Assembly: GCF_016653295.1 (NCBI RefSeq)
Contig: NZ_NHSF01000014.1
Coordinates: forward strand, 1 to 58,214
Direction: 5' to 3'
DNA from: Halochromatium salexigens
GTDB lineage: Bacteria; Pseudomonadota; Gammaproteobacteria; Chromatiales; Chromatiaceae
Length of the DNA: 58,214 bases
This document shows, piece by piece, positions 1 through 9,624 of the stretch (its first letter is position 1; each line of letters begins with the position of its first letter). A program made the translations under genes and the position numbers. The notes under the pieces are model-generated. The model had not been told where the DNA came from and did no database searches. It saw only the letters and a program-made list of their open reading frames with translations.

Positions 1-399
1 CAGACCCCCATGCGGGCCGCGATGGGACGCGAGTGCGCCTTGCTCATGCAGCGCCTCAACGCGCTCAATGAACACCGCGAACACCTGCTCTGGATCGATG
101 GGATCGAGGAGGTTGCGGATCTGCTGATCACTGGGAATCTGATGGACCCCGAACAGGGTGTTGGCGTTGTTGGCGCCGCGCTCCTTTTGCATCCGGCCCT
201 GGAAGTCGAGAAACGACGGGCTTTGCATGAAGAACACCGACAACGCGCTCAAGGCCGCATCGCCGATGGCGTAGCGCTGGTTGTTGCCGCCCTTGCGGTG
301 ATCGGGGAGTCCAAACAAGGCTTCGCGGATGCTGGCCATCAGGTCGGTAGCGAACACCGGGGGCGTCGGTGTGGCTGTGGGGGTGGGCTTGAGAACCAT
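1..399 (-). CDS. Transposase, N-terminal part, cut by window edge
   Basis: An open frame of 133 codons runs leftward from an ATG at 399-397 and is still open at base 1. An in-frame TAG lies two codons upstream of the ATG, so this is the first possible start. After a Pro/Thr-rich leader (residues 2-16) the protein reads ADLMASIREALFG-like sequence, then LPDHRKGGNNQRYAIGDAAL, FFMQSPSFLDFQ, a VHQIPSDQQIRNLLDPIDPE-type stretch and VFIERVEAL. I recognise this as the N-terminal region of a DDE-type transposase family common in Chromatiales (a 'DHRKGGNNQRY' plus 'IPSDQQIRNLLDP' signature). The catalytic part lies outside the window, so I cannot say whether the element is intact. No terminal inverted repeat was identified between 400 and 500. 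Confidence 0.6.
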   Translation of the reverse strand, partial: MVLKPTPTATPTPPVFATDLMASIREALFGLPDHRKGGNNQRYAIGDAALSALSVFFMQSPSFLDFQGRMQKERGANNANTLFGVHQIPSDQQIRNLLDPIDPEQVFAVFIERVEALHEQGALASHRGPHGGL

Positions 400-502
400 C
401 GGCTAACAACTCAAGTTTCAACCGCTTTCAGAAAAGCTACTGGTAACATGAGGGTTTCAAATTTGGAATTGCTGGGCGTCCTCATCCGCTCGCCCCTACC
501 GG

Positions 503-508
503 TATAAT
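503..508 (+). promoter_or_regulatory. Possible -10 box before the cation transporter
   Basis: A perfect TATAAT stands 53 bases upstream of the ATG at 561. No good -35 hexamer is found at the usual spacing, so this is a weak candidate promoter for the cation diffusion facilitator. Confidence 0.3.
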
Positions 509-560
509 CCGCGCCCATCAAGGCTGCGCCCGCAGCGACCGACCGCATCGGCATCCCCGC

Positions 561-1706
561 ATGGAAACCAACGAACGCCAGGCGCGCTCCCAAGCCATCA
601 AGCGCACCACCCTGGTCGGCGCGATCACCAATCTGCTCCTGTCCGCGATCAAGATCGCCGCCGGCTGGATCGGCCAGTCGCATGCGCTCATCGCCGACGG
701 CATCCACTCCTTGTCCGACCTGCTCTCCGATCTCCTGGTCTGGTTCGCCGGTCACAAGGCCGGTAAGGCCCCGGATGCCGAGCATCCCTATGGCCACGGC
801 CGCTTCGAGACCGTCGCCACCCTGGTGCTGGGCTTCCTGCTGCTGGCGGTCGCGCTTGGCATCGGCTGGGATGCCGCTCAGCGTCTCTTCCAACCGCAGG
901 CCCTGCTGCAGCCCGGCCCGATCGCCCTCTACGCCGCCGGATTCTCGATCCTGATCAAGGAGGCGCTCTATTGGTACACCCGCGCCTATGGCGTGCGGGT
1001 GCGCTCCGATTTGCTGATCGCCAATGCCTGGCACCATCGCTCCGATGCCATCTCCTCGATCGTGGTGCTGATCGGCGTGGCCGGCACCCTGGCCGGTCTG
1101 CCGTATCTGGACGCGATCGCCTCGGTCCTGGTCGCGGTGATGATCGCCAAGATCGCCTGGGATCTCGGCGCCAGCGCCACCCGCGAACTCGTCGATACCG
1201 GCCTCGATCCCGAGCGCCTGCGCGAGATCAGCCGCATCATCCGCCGCAGCACCGGCGTGCGCGACGTCCACATGCTGCGCACCCGCACCCTCGGCGGCAA
1301 CACCTCGGCCGACGTGCATGTCCTGGTCGATCCCGACATCAGTGTCTCCGAAGGCCATGCGATCAGCGTCCTGGTGCAAGAGCGGCTGATGGAGACCATC
1401 GATCGCATGTCCGATGTCATCGTCCACATCGATCCGGAGGACGACGAAAGCGCCACCCCGACCAAGGGTTTGCCGATGCGCACCGAAATCCTCGAGCGTC
1501 TCGATCAGTACTGGCGACCGATCCCCGAGGCGCTGACCCGCAAGCGCGTGCTGCTGCATTACCTGGATGGCGCGATCACGGTCGATCTGTTCTTCCCGCT
1601 GCGCACCTTCGTCGATGAGTCGAGCACGCGGCAGTTGCATCAGCGCTTGCGCGCGGCCCTCGAGGATGATCCCGACATCGCCGAGGTGCGCCTCTATTAC
1701 GGCTGA
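561..1706 (+). CDS. Cation diffusion facilitator (divalent metal efflux)
   Basis: Inner-membrane proton/divalent-cation antiporter of the CDF family (FieF/MamM type), exporting Zn, Fe, Mn or similar metals. About six hydrophobic segments occupy residues 15-200. The two metal-site signatures are visible: ADGIHSLSD (near residues 46-54) and AWHHRSDAISS (near 155-165). A ferredoxin-like cytoplasmic domain follows (VRDVHMLRTRTLGG ... VIVHIDPED, about 235-295). At 381 residues the protein is some 80 longer than FieF; the extra C-terminus (about 305-381) again looks like a small alpha/beta metal-binding-type domain ending DIAEVRLYYG, which suggests a duplicated C-terminal domain. It stands alone, 198 bp before glnA. 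The exact metal cannot be predicted. Confidence 0.9.
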   Translation: METNERQARSQAIKRTTLVGAITNLLLSAIKIAAGWIGQSHALIADGIHSLSDLLSDLLVWFAGHKAGKAPDAEHPYGHGRFETVATLVLGFLLLAVALGIGWDAAQRLFQPQALLQPGPIALYAAGFSILIKEALYWYTRAYGVRVRSDLLIANAWHHRSDAISSIVVLIGVAGTLAGLPYLDAIASVLVAVMIAKIAWDLGASATRELVDTGLDPERLREISRIIRRSTGVRDVHMLRTRTLGGNTSADVHVLVDPDISVSEGHAISVLVQERLMETIDRMSDVIVHIDPEDDESATPTKGLPMRTEILERLDQYWRPIPEALTRKRVLLHYLDGAITVDLFFPLRTFVDESSTRQLHQRLRAALEDDPDIAEVRLYYG

Positions 1707-1830
1707 CGGCTATTCACGCCCTCTTTCGGTGCAACATGAGTCCGGGTATGGTCTATTAGTGTGCGCTCGCGTGGCTGCTGAAACCGCTGCGCACCAGTCG
1801 GTTCGGCGCGAGCGCCGTTTGCCACGACAG

Positions 1831-1847
1831 TGGCACATAACCTGCTT
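1831..1847 (+). promoter_or_regulatory. Sigma-54 promoter of glnA
   Basis: TGGCACATAACCTGCTT matches the -24/-12 consensus TGGCACN5TTGCW closely. The invariant GG (1832-1833) and GC (1844-1845) are 12 bases apart, the strict spacing for RpoN. Transcription should start near 1857, about 48 bases before the glnA ATG. A degenerate NtrC-like site (GCACC-N5-GGTTCG, about 1791-1805) lies just upstream, but its right half is poor. With ntrBC encoded next door, nitrogen-regulated transcription is the natural reading. Confidence 0.75.
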
Positions 1848-1904
1848 GTCACAGTCACGCGATCCATTCACAAACCCAAGACCAATTAGCGGGAGATTTC
1901 GCAG

Positions 1905-3314
1905 ATGTCCGCCACTGACGTGTTGAAGACGATCAAAGACGAGGACGTGAAATTCGTGGACCTCCGGTTCACGGATACGCGCGGCAAGGAGCAGCACGTC
2001 TCGCTGCCGGCCCGCATCATCGACGAGGCCCTGTTCCAGGATGGCAAGATGTTCGACGGCTCCTCGATCGCCGGCTGGAAGGGCATCGAGGCCTCGGACA
2101 TGGTCCTGATGCCAGAGGCCGCGACGGCGGTGCTCGACCCGTTCTCCGATGAGAAGACCCTGATCGTGCGCTGCGACATCCTCGAGCCCGCCACCATGCA
2201 GGGCTACGAGCGTGATCCGCGCTCGGTGGCCAAGCGCGCCGAGGCTTATCTGGCTTCCACCGGCATCGCCGACACCGCCTTCTTCGGCCCCGAGCCCGAG
2301 TTCTTCGTCCTCGACGATGTGCGCTGGGGCGTGAGCATGGCCGGGGCCTTCTACAAGGTCGATTCCGAGGAGGCCGAGTGGAACTCCGAGCGCGTCTTCG
2401 ACGACGGCAACATGGGCCACCGCCCCGGCGTCAAGGGCGGCTATTTCCCGGTGCCGCCAGTGGACTCGCTCAACGATCTGCGCGCCGCCATGTGCCTGGC
2501 GATGGAAGAGATGGGCGTCCCGGTCGAGGTGCACCATCACGAGGTCGCCACTGCTGGCCAGTGTGAGATCGGCACCCGCTTCGACACCCTGGTCAAGCGC
2601 GCCGACATGAATCAGATCCTCAAATACTGCGTGCAGAACGTCGCCCATGCCTACGGCAAGACGGCCACCTTCATGCCCAAGCCGCTGGTCGGCGACAACG
2701 GCAACGGCATGCATGTGCATCAGTCGCTCGGCAAGGATGGCCAGAACATCTTCGCCGGCGACAAGTACGGCGGCCTGTCCGATGCCGCGCTCTATTACAT
2801 CGGCGGCATCATCAAGCACGCGCGCGCGCTGAATGCCTTCACCAACGCCTCCACCAACTCCTACAAACGCTTGGTGCCGGGTTTCGAGGCGCCGGTGATG
2901 CTGGCCTACTCAGCCAAGAACCGCTCAGCCTCGATCCGCATCCCGCATGACGCCAATCCCAAGGCCACGCGCATCGAGGTGCGTTTCCCGGACAGCACCG
3001 GCAACCCGTACCTGTCGTTCTCGGCGATGATGATGGCCGGCCTCGATGGCATCCAGAACAAGATCCATCCTGGCGATGCCATGGACAAGGATCTCTACGA
3101 CCTTCCGCCGGAAGAGGAGAAGTCGATCCCGCAGGTCTGCTACGCATTCGATCAGGCCTTGGCAGCGCTCGATGCCGACCGCGAATTCCTCACCGCTGGC
3201 GGCGTCTTCACCGACGATGTCATCGACGGCTACATCGCGCTCAAGATGGACGAGGTCACCCAGTTGCGGATGAGTACCCATCCCGTCGAGTTCGATCTCT
3301 ACTACAGCCTCTAA
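1905..3314 (+). CDS. glnA: Glutamine synthetase type I
   Basis: Cytoplasmic dodecameric enzyme joining ammonium to glutamate with ATP, the main ammonium-assimilation step. The 469-residue length equals the GS-I norm. Visible hallmarks are the N-terminal beta-grasp ([19 protein letters not shown]), the latch [13 protein letters not shown], the metal-ligand motif [27 protein letters not shown], the ATP-side [11 protein letters not shown] and the NRSASIRIP loop. Tyr398 in [10 protein letters not shown] is the adenylylation site, so GlnE/GlnB control is expected. The ATG at 1905 follows GGGAGA (1891-1896). A sigma-54 promoter lies upstream and ntrB-ntrC follow 270 bp later, the classic nitrogen-control locus. 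Confidence 0.98.
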   Translation: MSATDVLKTIKDEDVKFVDLRFTDTRGKEQHVSLPARIIDEALFQDGKMFDGSSIAGWKGIEASDMVLMPEAATAVLDPFSDEKTLIVRCDILEPATMQGYERDPRSVAKRAEAYLASTGIADTAFFGPEPEFFVLDDVRWGVSMAGAFYKVDSEEAEWNSERVFDDGNMGHRPGVKGGYFPVPPVDSLNDLRAAMCLAMEEMGVPVEVHHHEVATAGQCEIGTRFDTLVKRADMNQILKYCVQNVAHAYGKTATFMPKPLVGDNGNGMHVHQSLGKDGQNIFAGDKYGGLSDAALYYIGGIIKHARALNAFTNASTNSYKRLVPGFEAPVMLAYSAKNRSASIRIPHDANPKATRIEVRFPDSTGNPYLSFSAMMMAGLDGIQNKIHPGDAMDKDLYDLPPEEEKSIPQVCYAFDQALAALDADREFLTAGGVFTDDVIDGYIALKMDEVTQLRMSTHPVEFDLYYSL

Positions 3315-3431
3315 TCGACAAACCACCCCAAGGGCAAGGAAGCCCATACCCCTTCCAACTTTCCCCGTCTCCCTCCCAACGTCTTCTTGTTCAGCCCTGG
3401 TGCATCTCAGCGCACCCAGCAAGGGCGACAA

Positions 3432-3446
3432 GCACTAAACTAGTGC
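3432..3446. promoter_or_regulatory. NtrC-binding palindrome upstream of ntrB
   Basis: GCACTAAACTAGTGC is a perfect 6-3-6 inverted repeat and fits the NtrC recognition pattern GCAC-N7-GTGC exactly. It sits 118 bases after the glnA stop and 139 before the chosen ntrB start. In enteric bacteria NtrC binds such a site to repress the glnL promoter, so autoregulation of ntrBC is the likely role (inference from the established enteric system). Confidence 0.8.
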
Positions 3447-3584
3447 AATTGATGGAGTGGATCAGCGCTGGCCGCGCGCGTGCCTCCTGATCCTAACAGG
3501 CGTCCTTCATCTGGCTCGATGCTTGCTTATTCGATGGAAAGGGCTGATCCAGCGAGTTTTGTGTCAGGCGTCCCGGTAAAACTG

Positions 3585-4665
3585 ATGAACGACATCGAAA
3601 GCGGAAGCGGACACAGCCGGCTTGGCACCATGATTCTCGACAACCTGAACACGGCCGTGCTGCTGTTCGATCGCGATCTGCGGCTTCGCTATATCAATGC
3701 CGCTGGCGAGAACCTGCTCGCCGTCAGCGCCAAGACGGTGCTTGGCGAAACGGCGGGGCGTTTGGTCCCCTGCCCCACCGATTCGGTCGAGAATCGGCTG
3801 CGCGAGGCCTTCGAGACGCGACAACCCTTTACTGAGCGCGAGGTTGAGGTCAAGCGCCCCGACCAACAGTGCATCCGCGTCAACTGCACCGTGTTGCCCA
3901 TGCACGCGCGCGATGAGCCCTACGACTTGCTGATGGAGATGCAACAGATCGATCGCCAGCTCAGGATCGCGCGCGAGGAATATCTGATCTCCCAGCATCA
4001 AGCGACCCAGGCGCTGCTGCGCGGGCTCGCGCACGAGATCAAGAACCCGCTCGGCGGACTGCGCGGTGCGGCGCAACTGCTCGAACGCGAACTGCCCGAC
4101 CCGGGTCTGCGCGAATACACCCGCATCATCATCGATGAGGCCGACCGTCTGCAGGCACTGTTGAATCGGATGCTGGGGCCGAACCATCTGCCACAGCGGC
4201 GCTCGCTCAATATCCATCATGCGATTGAGCATGTGCGCGGTCTGCTCAGTGCCGAGTTCCCCGCCGGCCCCGAGATCATCCGTGACTATGATCCGAGCAT
4301 CCCCAACTTCGAGGCCGATACGGATCGGCTGATCCAAGCCCTGCTCAACATCGCCCGTAACGCCGCTCATGCGGCCGGTCAGCACGGCCAGGTGACACTG
4401 CGAACACGGGTGCTGCGGCAATTTACCATCGGCAGCATCCGCCACCGGCTGGTGCTGGTGATCGAGATCGAGGACGACGGCCCAGGCATCCCTGAGGAGC
4501 TGATCGATCGCATTTTCTTTCCGATGGTATCGGGGCGTGCCGGCGGTACCGGGCTTGGGCTGGCGATTGCCCAGGAGCTGGTCAATCAGCACCAAGGTTT
4601 GATCGAATGCGAGAGTCGGCCTGGTTGCACCCTCTTCCTCGTTTATCTACCGTTGGAGCCGACTG

Positions 4666-4673
<8 letters not shown>
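3585..4673 (+). CDS. glnL: Nitrogen-regulation sensor kinase NtrB
   Basis: Cytoplasmic histidine kinase/phosphatase that phosphorylates NtrC when nitrogen is limiting, under PII control. A PAS domain (about residues 10-120: LDNLNTAVLLFDRDLRLRY) leads to the H-box GLAHEIKNPLGGLRGAAQLL with the phospho-accepting His, then the N-box LLNIARNAAHA and the ATP-lid motifs DDGPGIP and GTGLGLAI. I chose the ATG at 3585 (362 residues) because the PAS domain then begins at the same distance from the start as in E. coli NtrB. The frame is open back to a GTG at 3480 (397 residues), with further ATGs at 3519 and 3534. The last 8 bp overlap ntrC, indicating coupled translation. Confidence 0.93.
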
Positions 4674-6102
<1,429 letters not shown>

Positions 6103-6235
6103 GGCTGTTGAGCGGCTATGACGCCGCGCGCGCAGCGGGTGGGAATCGGCCCGGAGATCCCCCATCTCCGGGGCACCCGAGCGGCCGTTCAGTGCGTGCC
6201 GCTTCCTCGCCATCCAACCGCTCAGGATCGACCCA

Positions 6236-6664
6236 GTGGACAGCAGTAGCATTCGCCTCCCCGGTTCCGAACTCGCCGAGATCCGTTTCGACGACGGCAC
6301 CCTGCGCATCGCCTTCGCGCGCGCCTATATCATCAAGACCATGACCGGCTCGGCCGAAAAGACCCTGTGGTGGCAGGCCGGCACGCTCATCCTCGACAAC
6401 GCCGAGCTGCTGGCGCCGCTCCCTGACCCTGACCCTGGCCCTGGGGAAGAGCTCATCTGCGACGGCGGCGATATCGACGAGAACGTCTACACCTACCGCG
6501 ACATGATCCCGATCCCGCTCGAGAGTCGCGGTCTTTGTCGCTGCGATCTCAAGCTGCGCGGCAGCGAGGCCCGTATCAGCGCCCAAGGCGAGACCATCCG
6601 TTTGGCGATGGAGGCCGTGCCCAAGTACATCGAGCATATCCGACCCGAGCAAGACGGCGGCTGA
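6236..6664 (+). CDS. Conserved-looking hypothetical protein
   Basis: 142 residues from a GTG preceded by a weak AGGA (6224). I do not recognise the family. The sequence is acidic, soluble and rich in short beta-strand patterns (IRFDDGTLRIAFARAYIIK, ETIRLAMEAVPKYIEHI), with a Pro/Asp-rich linker (PLPDPDPGPGEE) in the middle. No signal peptide, membrane segment or catalytic motif is evident. It follows ntrC after 133 bp and is closed by a hairpin at 6680. Codon use looks like that of its neighbours, so I consider it a real gene. Confidence 0.65.
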   Translation: MDSSSIRLPGSELAEIRFDDGTLRIAFARAYIIKTMTGSAEKTLWWQAGTLILDNAELLAPLPDPDPGPGEELICDGGDIDENVYTYRDMIPIPLESRGLCRCDLKLRGSEARISAQGETIRLAMEAVPKYIEHIRPEQDGG

Positions 6665-6679
6665 CCCGCGCGCATGAAA

Positions 6680-6709
6680 AAAGCCCCAGGGCAAACGACC
6701 TGGGGCTTT
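6680..6709 (-). terminator. Rho-independent terminator, mainly for the minus strand
   Basis: An 11-bp perfect stem (AAAGCCCCAGG / CCTGGGGCTTT) surrounds an 8-base loop. Read on the minus strand it is followed by a run of six T, the canonical form, and ends the small gene at 6755-6979. On the plus strand the T run is short, but it may also stop the gene at 6236-6664. Confidence 0.85.
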
Positions 6710-6754
6710 CGATCGATCAGAGCACGGCGCGCCTGCTTGCCAGGCGCGCGATGG

Positions 6755-6979
6755 CTACAAGCGGTTCGAGCCAACGATCTCGTGCGCGATGTCGACGACG
6801 CGGTTCGCCATGTCCATGTATTCCTGGCGGTAGTTGGCGAGCAGGCCATCCTGCGAGGCCCAGTAATCCTTACCGCTGATGCCGTTTTCATGCTCGTGGT
6901 CGATGAACTGCTTCTGCATCTCGAGCATCTTGTCGATCAGGTCCTGCTTCTCTTGCTTCAAGGCCGCGATGTCGGTCAT
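6755..6979 (-). CDS. Small coiled-coil protein of unknown function
   Basis: 74 residues, ATG at 6979. The sequence is helical with charged heptads (ALKQEKQDLIDKMLEMQKQF) and a distinctive centre, DHEHENGISGKDYW, followed by a second helix (LANYRQEYMDMANRVVDIAH). There is no cysteine, signal or membrane segment. I believe similar short proteins occur in sulfur-oxidising gammaproteobacteria, but I cannot name a function. It is a monocistronic unit with its own promoter-like sequence at 7035-7063 and a strong terminator, which suggests a well-expressed product. Confidence 0.75.
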   Translation of the reverse strand: MTDIAALKQEKQDLIDKMLEMQKQFIDHEHENGISGKDYWASQDGLLANYRQEYMDMANRVVDIAHEIVGSNRL

Positions 6980-7034
6980 GGTGTTCTCCCCCGCAGGGCT
7001 CGTTAATCGCTTGATTCTGTTGCCGAAGGTTTAA

Positions 7035-7063
7035 TATATCATGGAGCATCGATCAACGGTCAA
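7035..7063 (-). promoter_or_regulatory. Candidate promoter for the small coiled-coil gene
   Basis: On the minus strand TTGACC (7063-7058) is followed after 17 bases by GATATA (7040-7035), or after 19 bases by TATATT (7038-7033). The AT-rich patch is conspicuous against the GC-rich background and lies about 55 bp before the start at 6979. Confidence 0.4.
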
Positions 7064-7100
7064 GCAACGCCTGCAGGTTCGTCCTGAACATGCGCCCTAA

Positions 7101-7556
7101 ATGTTTCATGTGATCCTCTACCAGCCGGAGATCCCGCCCAATACCGGCAATGTCATCCGGCTCTGCGCCAACACCGGCGCCAGCCTGCATCTGATCGAGC
7201 CGCTGGGCTTCGAGCTGGACGACCGCCGGCTGCGCCGCGCCGGGCTGGATTATCACGAATGGGTCGGCGTGCGGGTCCATGCCAGCCTCGCGGCCTGTCA
7301 GCAGGCGCTGGCGCAATCACGGCTGTTCACGCTGAGCACGCACAGCCGCCAGACCTACACCGAGACGCGTTTCGTCCCTGGTGATGCCTTCCTGTTCGGG
7401 CCGGAAACGCGTGGATTGCCCGCCGAGCTGCGCGAATCGGTGCCGCCCCGGCAGCAGCTCCGTTTGCCCATGCGCCCCAACAACCGCAGCTTGAATCTCT
7501 CGAACACGGTGGCGATCGTCGTCTATGAGGCGTGGCGGCAAAACGGCTTTCGTTGA
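7101..7556 (+). CDS. trmL: tRNA (cytidine/uridine-34-2'-O)-methyltransferase TrmL
   Basis: SPOUT-family enzyme methylating the wobble ribose of tRNA-Leu isoacceptors with S-adenosylmethionine. Length (151) matches TrmL/YibK. Visible signatures: the N-terminal PEIPPNTGNVIRLCANTG, then RAGLDYHEW, the knot motif LFGPETRGLP and the C-terminal PMRPNNRSLNLSNTVAIVVY with the Asn/Ser cofactor-binding residues. It starts with ATG 7101 and ends convergently with gpsA; a small GGCCGG/CCGGCC hairpin (7561-7581) between the two lacks a T run. Confidence 0.95.
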   Translation: MFHVILYQPEIPPNTGNVIRLCANTGASLHLIEPLGFELDDRRLRRAGLDYHEWVGVRVHASLAACQQALAQSRLFTLSTHSRQTYTETRFVPGDAFLFGPETRGLPAELRESVPPRQQLRLPMRPNNRSLNLSNTVAIVVYEAWRQNGFR

Positions 7557-7601
7557 TCCCGGCCGGCGATCCAGTCCGGCCTGATCCGCGCCGGGCCCCG
7601 A

Positions 7602-8597
7602 TCAGTCGAGTTCAGGCCGATTCGAGCGCTCCAGCAACTGACGAGTCGCGGCCTCCGGGGTCTGGCCCTCGTAGAGCACCGCATGCACCTGCTCCGAGAT
7701 CGGCATCTCGATGCGATGCTCGCGCGCGATTCGATGCACCGCCCGCGCCGTCACCACGCCCTCGACCTCTTGGCCGATCGCCGCCAGAGCCGCGCTTGCC
7801 GTCTCGCCACGCGCCAAGGCCAGGCCCAGGCGTCGATTACGCGATTGATCGTCGGTGCAGGTCAGCACCAGATCGCCGAGTCCGCCCAGGCCCATGAAGG
7901 TCTCGCGTCGCGCACCGAGCGCCGCGCCAAGGCGAATCAGCTCCGCTAGACCTCTGGTAATCAACGCGGCCCGGGTATTGGCACCGAAGCCGAGCCCATC
8001 GGCGATGCCGGTAGCGATGGCCAGCACATTCTTGGCCGCGCCGCCGACCTGGACCCCGATCAGATCATCATGGGTATAGGCGCGAAACCGCTCGGAGCGC
8101 ACCCAGGCGGCACACTGTTCGGCAAAGGTCATGCTCGAGGCGGCCAGGGTCACCGCCGTCGGCAGCCCGCGCGCGACCTCGCCGGCAAAGCTCGGGCCGG
8201 AGAGCACCGCGAGCGCGCGTTCACCCGTGCGCTCCAGCACCAGCTCGTGCAACAGGTGCCCGCTCTCGGGATCGAAGCCCTTGGTGGCCCAGAGGAGGCC
8301 CATGTCGGCCGGGAGCACGGGCGCCAACGCGCCCAGCACATCGCCAAAGAACTGGCTCGGCACCGCGATCAGGACACCGTTGGCGCCAGCCAGCGCCTGT
8401 TCGAGCGATGCCGTTGGGCGGATCCCATCGGGCAGTTCGATCCCCGGCAGGAAGGTCTGATTCTCGCGTGCGCTCAGCAGTGCCGCGACCTGTTCCGGGT
8501 CATGGCTCCAGAGCGGTATCTGGTGGCCATTGCGCGCCATCAGCACCGCCAGCGCGGTGCCCCAGGAACCTGCCCCGATGACAGCGATGCGTGCCAT
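7602..8597 (-). CDS. gpsA: Glycerol-3-phosphate dehydrogenase [NAD(P)+]
   Basis: Cytoplasmic enzyme reducing dihydroxyacetone phosphate to sn-glycerol-3-phosphate for phospholipid synthesis. The 331-residue protein shows the Rossmann dinucleotide site GAGSWGTALA at residues 7-16, the LLWATKGFD substrate-side motif, LSGPSFAGEVARGLPTAVT, and the C-terminal-domain signature with the catalytic Lys in GGAAKNVLAIATGIADGLGFG-type sequence. It is the last gene of a minus-strand group (rhodanese, secB, gpsA), 6 bp after secB, the arrangement found in many gammaproteobacteria. Confidence 0.97.
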   Translation of the reverse strand: MARIAVIGAGSWGTALAVLMARNGHQIPLWSHDPEQVAALLSARENQTFLPGIELPDGIRPTASLEQALAGANGVLIAVPSQFFGDVLGALAPVLPADMGLLWATKGFDPESGHLLHELVLERTGERALAVLSGPSFAGEVARGLPTAVTLAASSMTFAEQCAAWVRSERFRAYTHDDLIGVQVGGAAKNVLAIATGIADGLGFGANTRAALITRGLAELIRLGAALGARRETFMGLGGLGDLVLTCTDDQSRNRRLGLALARGETASAALAAIGQEVEGVVTARAVHRIAREHRIEMPISEQVHAVLYEGQTPEAATRQLLERSNRPELD

Positions 8598-8603
8598 CGA
8601 ACC

Positions 8604-9113
8604 TTAGTGAGTCGTCTCGCCGGGGGCCGGGCCCGCATCGCCGTCTGCGGCCTGCTCGCCCTGCTGCTCGGCCTGCTTCTGCGCATAGATCGCATCGAAG
8701 CTCACATGTTGCAGCACCAGATGCGGAAAACCGCCCTTGGCCACCAGATCCGAGACCGCCTGGCGCGCATAGGGGAACAGCAAGCTCGGGCAGTACACAT
8801 AGAACAGCGGCCCCAGCTCCTCCTTGGCGAACCCGGCCACGCTGACGATCCCGGCCTGCTGGATCTCGATCAGATAGGCGGTCTGCTCGCCGACCTTGGT
8901 GGTCACGGTCACCGTGAGCACCACCTCGTGGGTATCCTCGGAGAGTGCCGCGAGCTTGATGTCGAGATGCAGTGAGGTCTCCGGTTTCCATTCCTGGCGG
9001 AAGATCTCGGGCACATTCGGCGCCTCGTAGGAGAGGTCTTTGATATAGAGACTGCGCAGTGCAAACTGTCGCTCGCCCTGGGGTTGCTGCTGGGGCTGCT
9101 GGTTCTCGGCCAT
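8604..9113 (-). CDS. secB: Protein-export chaperone SecB
   Basis: Tetrameric cytosolic chaperone that keeps precursors unfolded and delivers them to SecA. The 169-residue product has the family core: LRSLYIKDLSYEAPNVPEIF, EVVLTVTVTTKVGEQTAYLIE, QAGIVSVAGF and LGPLFYVYCPSLLFPYAR. A Gln-rich leader (NQQPQQQPQGERQ) and an acidic, Gln-rich tail are usual for SecB. It lies between the rhodanese gene and gpsA with short gaps, so co-transcription is likely. Confidence 0.97.
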   Translation of the reverse strand: MAENQQPQQQPQGERQFALRSLYIKDLSYEAPNVPEIFRQEWKPETSLHLDIKLAALSEDTHEVVLTVTVTTKVGEQTAYLIEIQQAGIVSVAGFAKEELGPLFYVYCPSLLFPYARQAVSDLVAKGGFPHLVLQHVSFDAIYAQKQAEQQGEQAADGDAGPAPGETTH

Positions 9114-9132
9114 GAGGGACTCCAGGATCGGA

Positions 9133-9549
9133 TTAATGTTTTTTACGGGTCAACGGAAGGTTGGCGCTTTCCCAGGCCAGGATACCGCCCTTGAGGTTAT
9201 AAACCTCGTTGAAGCCCGCCTTGCGTAGCAGGTGGCAAGCGGCCTGGGACTGCGAGCCCGAGCGGCAGTTGACGATCACCGGCCCATCCTTGAACCGCGT
9301 CAATGCGCCTGTCTGCTTGTTGAAGCCGTTCATCGGCACATTCACAGCATTGATGATGTGGCCCTTGGCGAAATCGGCGGCCGGGCGGACATCAATCACC
9401 GCCGCGTCGCGTTGATTGATCATCAGGGTGGCGGCGCTCGGGTCGACTGAACCCTTCTCGCCGACGATCAAGGCATAGGTGAGCAGGCCGAGGATGGCGC
9501 CGAGCGCGCTGAAGAGCACCCAGTGGTTTCCAATGAATTCGAGCAGCAT
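9133..9549 (-). CDS. Membrane-anchored rhodanese-like protein (YibN type)
   Basis: One N-terminal membrane helix (VLFSALGAILGLLTYALIV) is followed by a single rhodanese domain with the active-site cysteine in VIVNCRSGSQSQ. Family members transfer sulfane sulfur; the YibN subgroup sits beside secB in many gammaproteobacteria and its substrate is unsettled. I chose the ATG at 9549, giving MLLEFIGNHW, because YibN proteins begin a few residues before an F-x-G-x-H pattern. A TTG at 9585 would add 12 residues. Unlike E. coli YibN, the active-site cysteine is present here, so it could be catalytically active. Confidence 0.85.
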   Translation of the reverse strand: MLLEFIGNHWVLFSALGAILGLLTYALIVGEKGSVDPSAATLMINQRDAAVIDVRPAADFAKGHIINAVNVPMNGFNKQTGALTRFKDGPVIVNCRSGSQSQAACHLLRKAGFNEVYNLKGGILAWESANLPLTRKKH

Positions 9550-9624
9550 AGGGATAATCGGAGCGTCGCGGTACGCTGAAGTCAACCCACAAGTATAAGA
9601 GCCGGCGCGCTCGCCGTCACGCCC

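Noticed and set aside
3332-3345. GGGC-AAGGAA-GCCC as a terminator of glnA
   Set aside because: The stem has only four base pairs and no T run follows.
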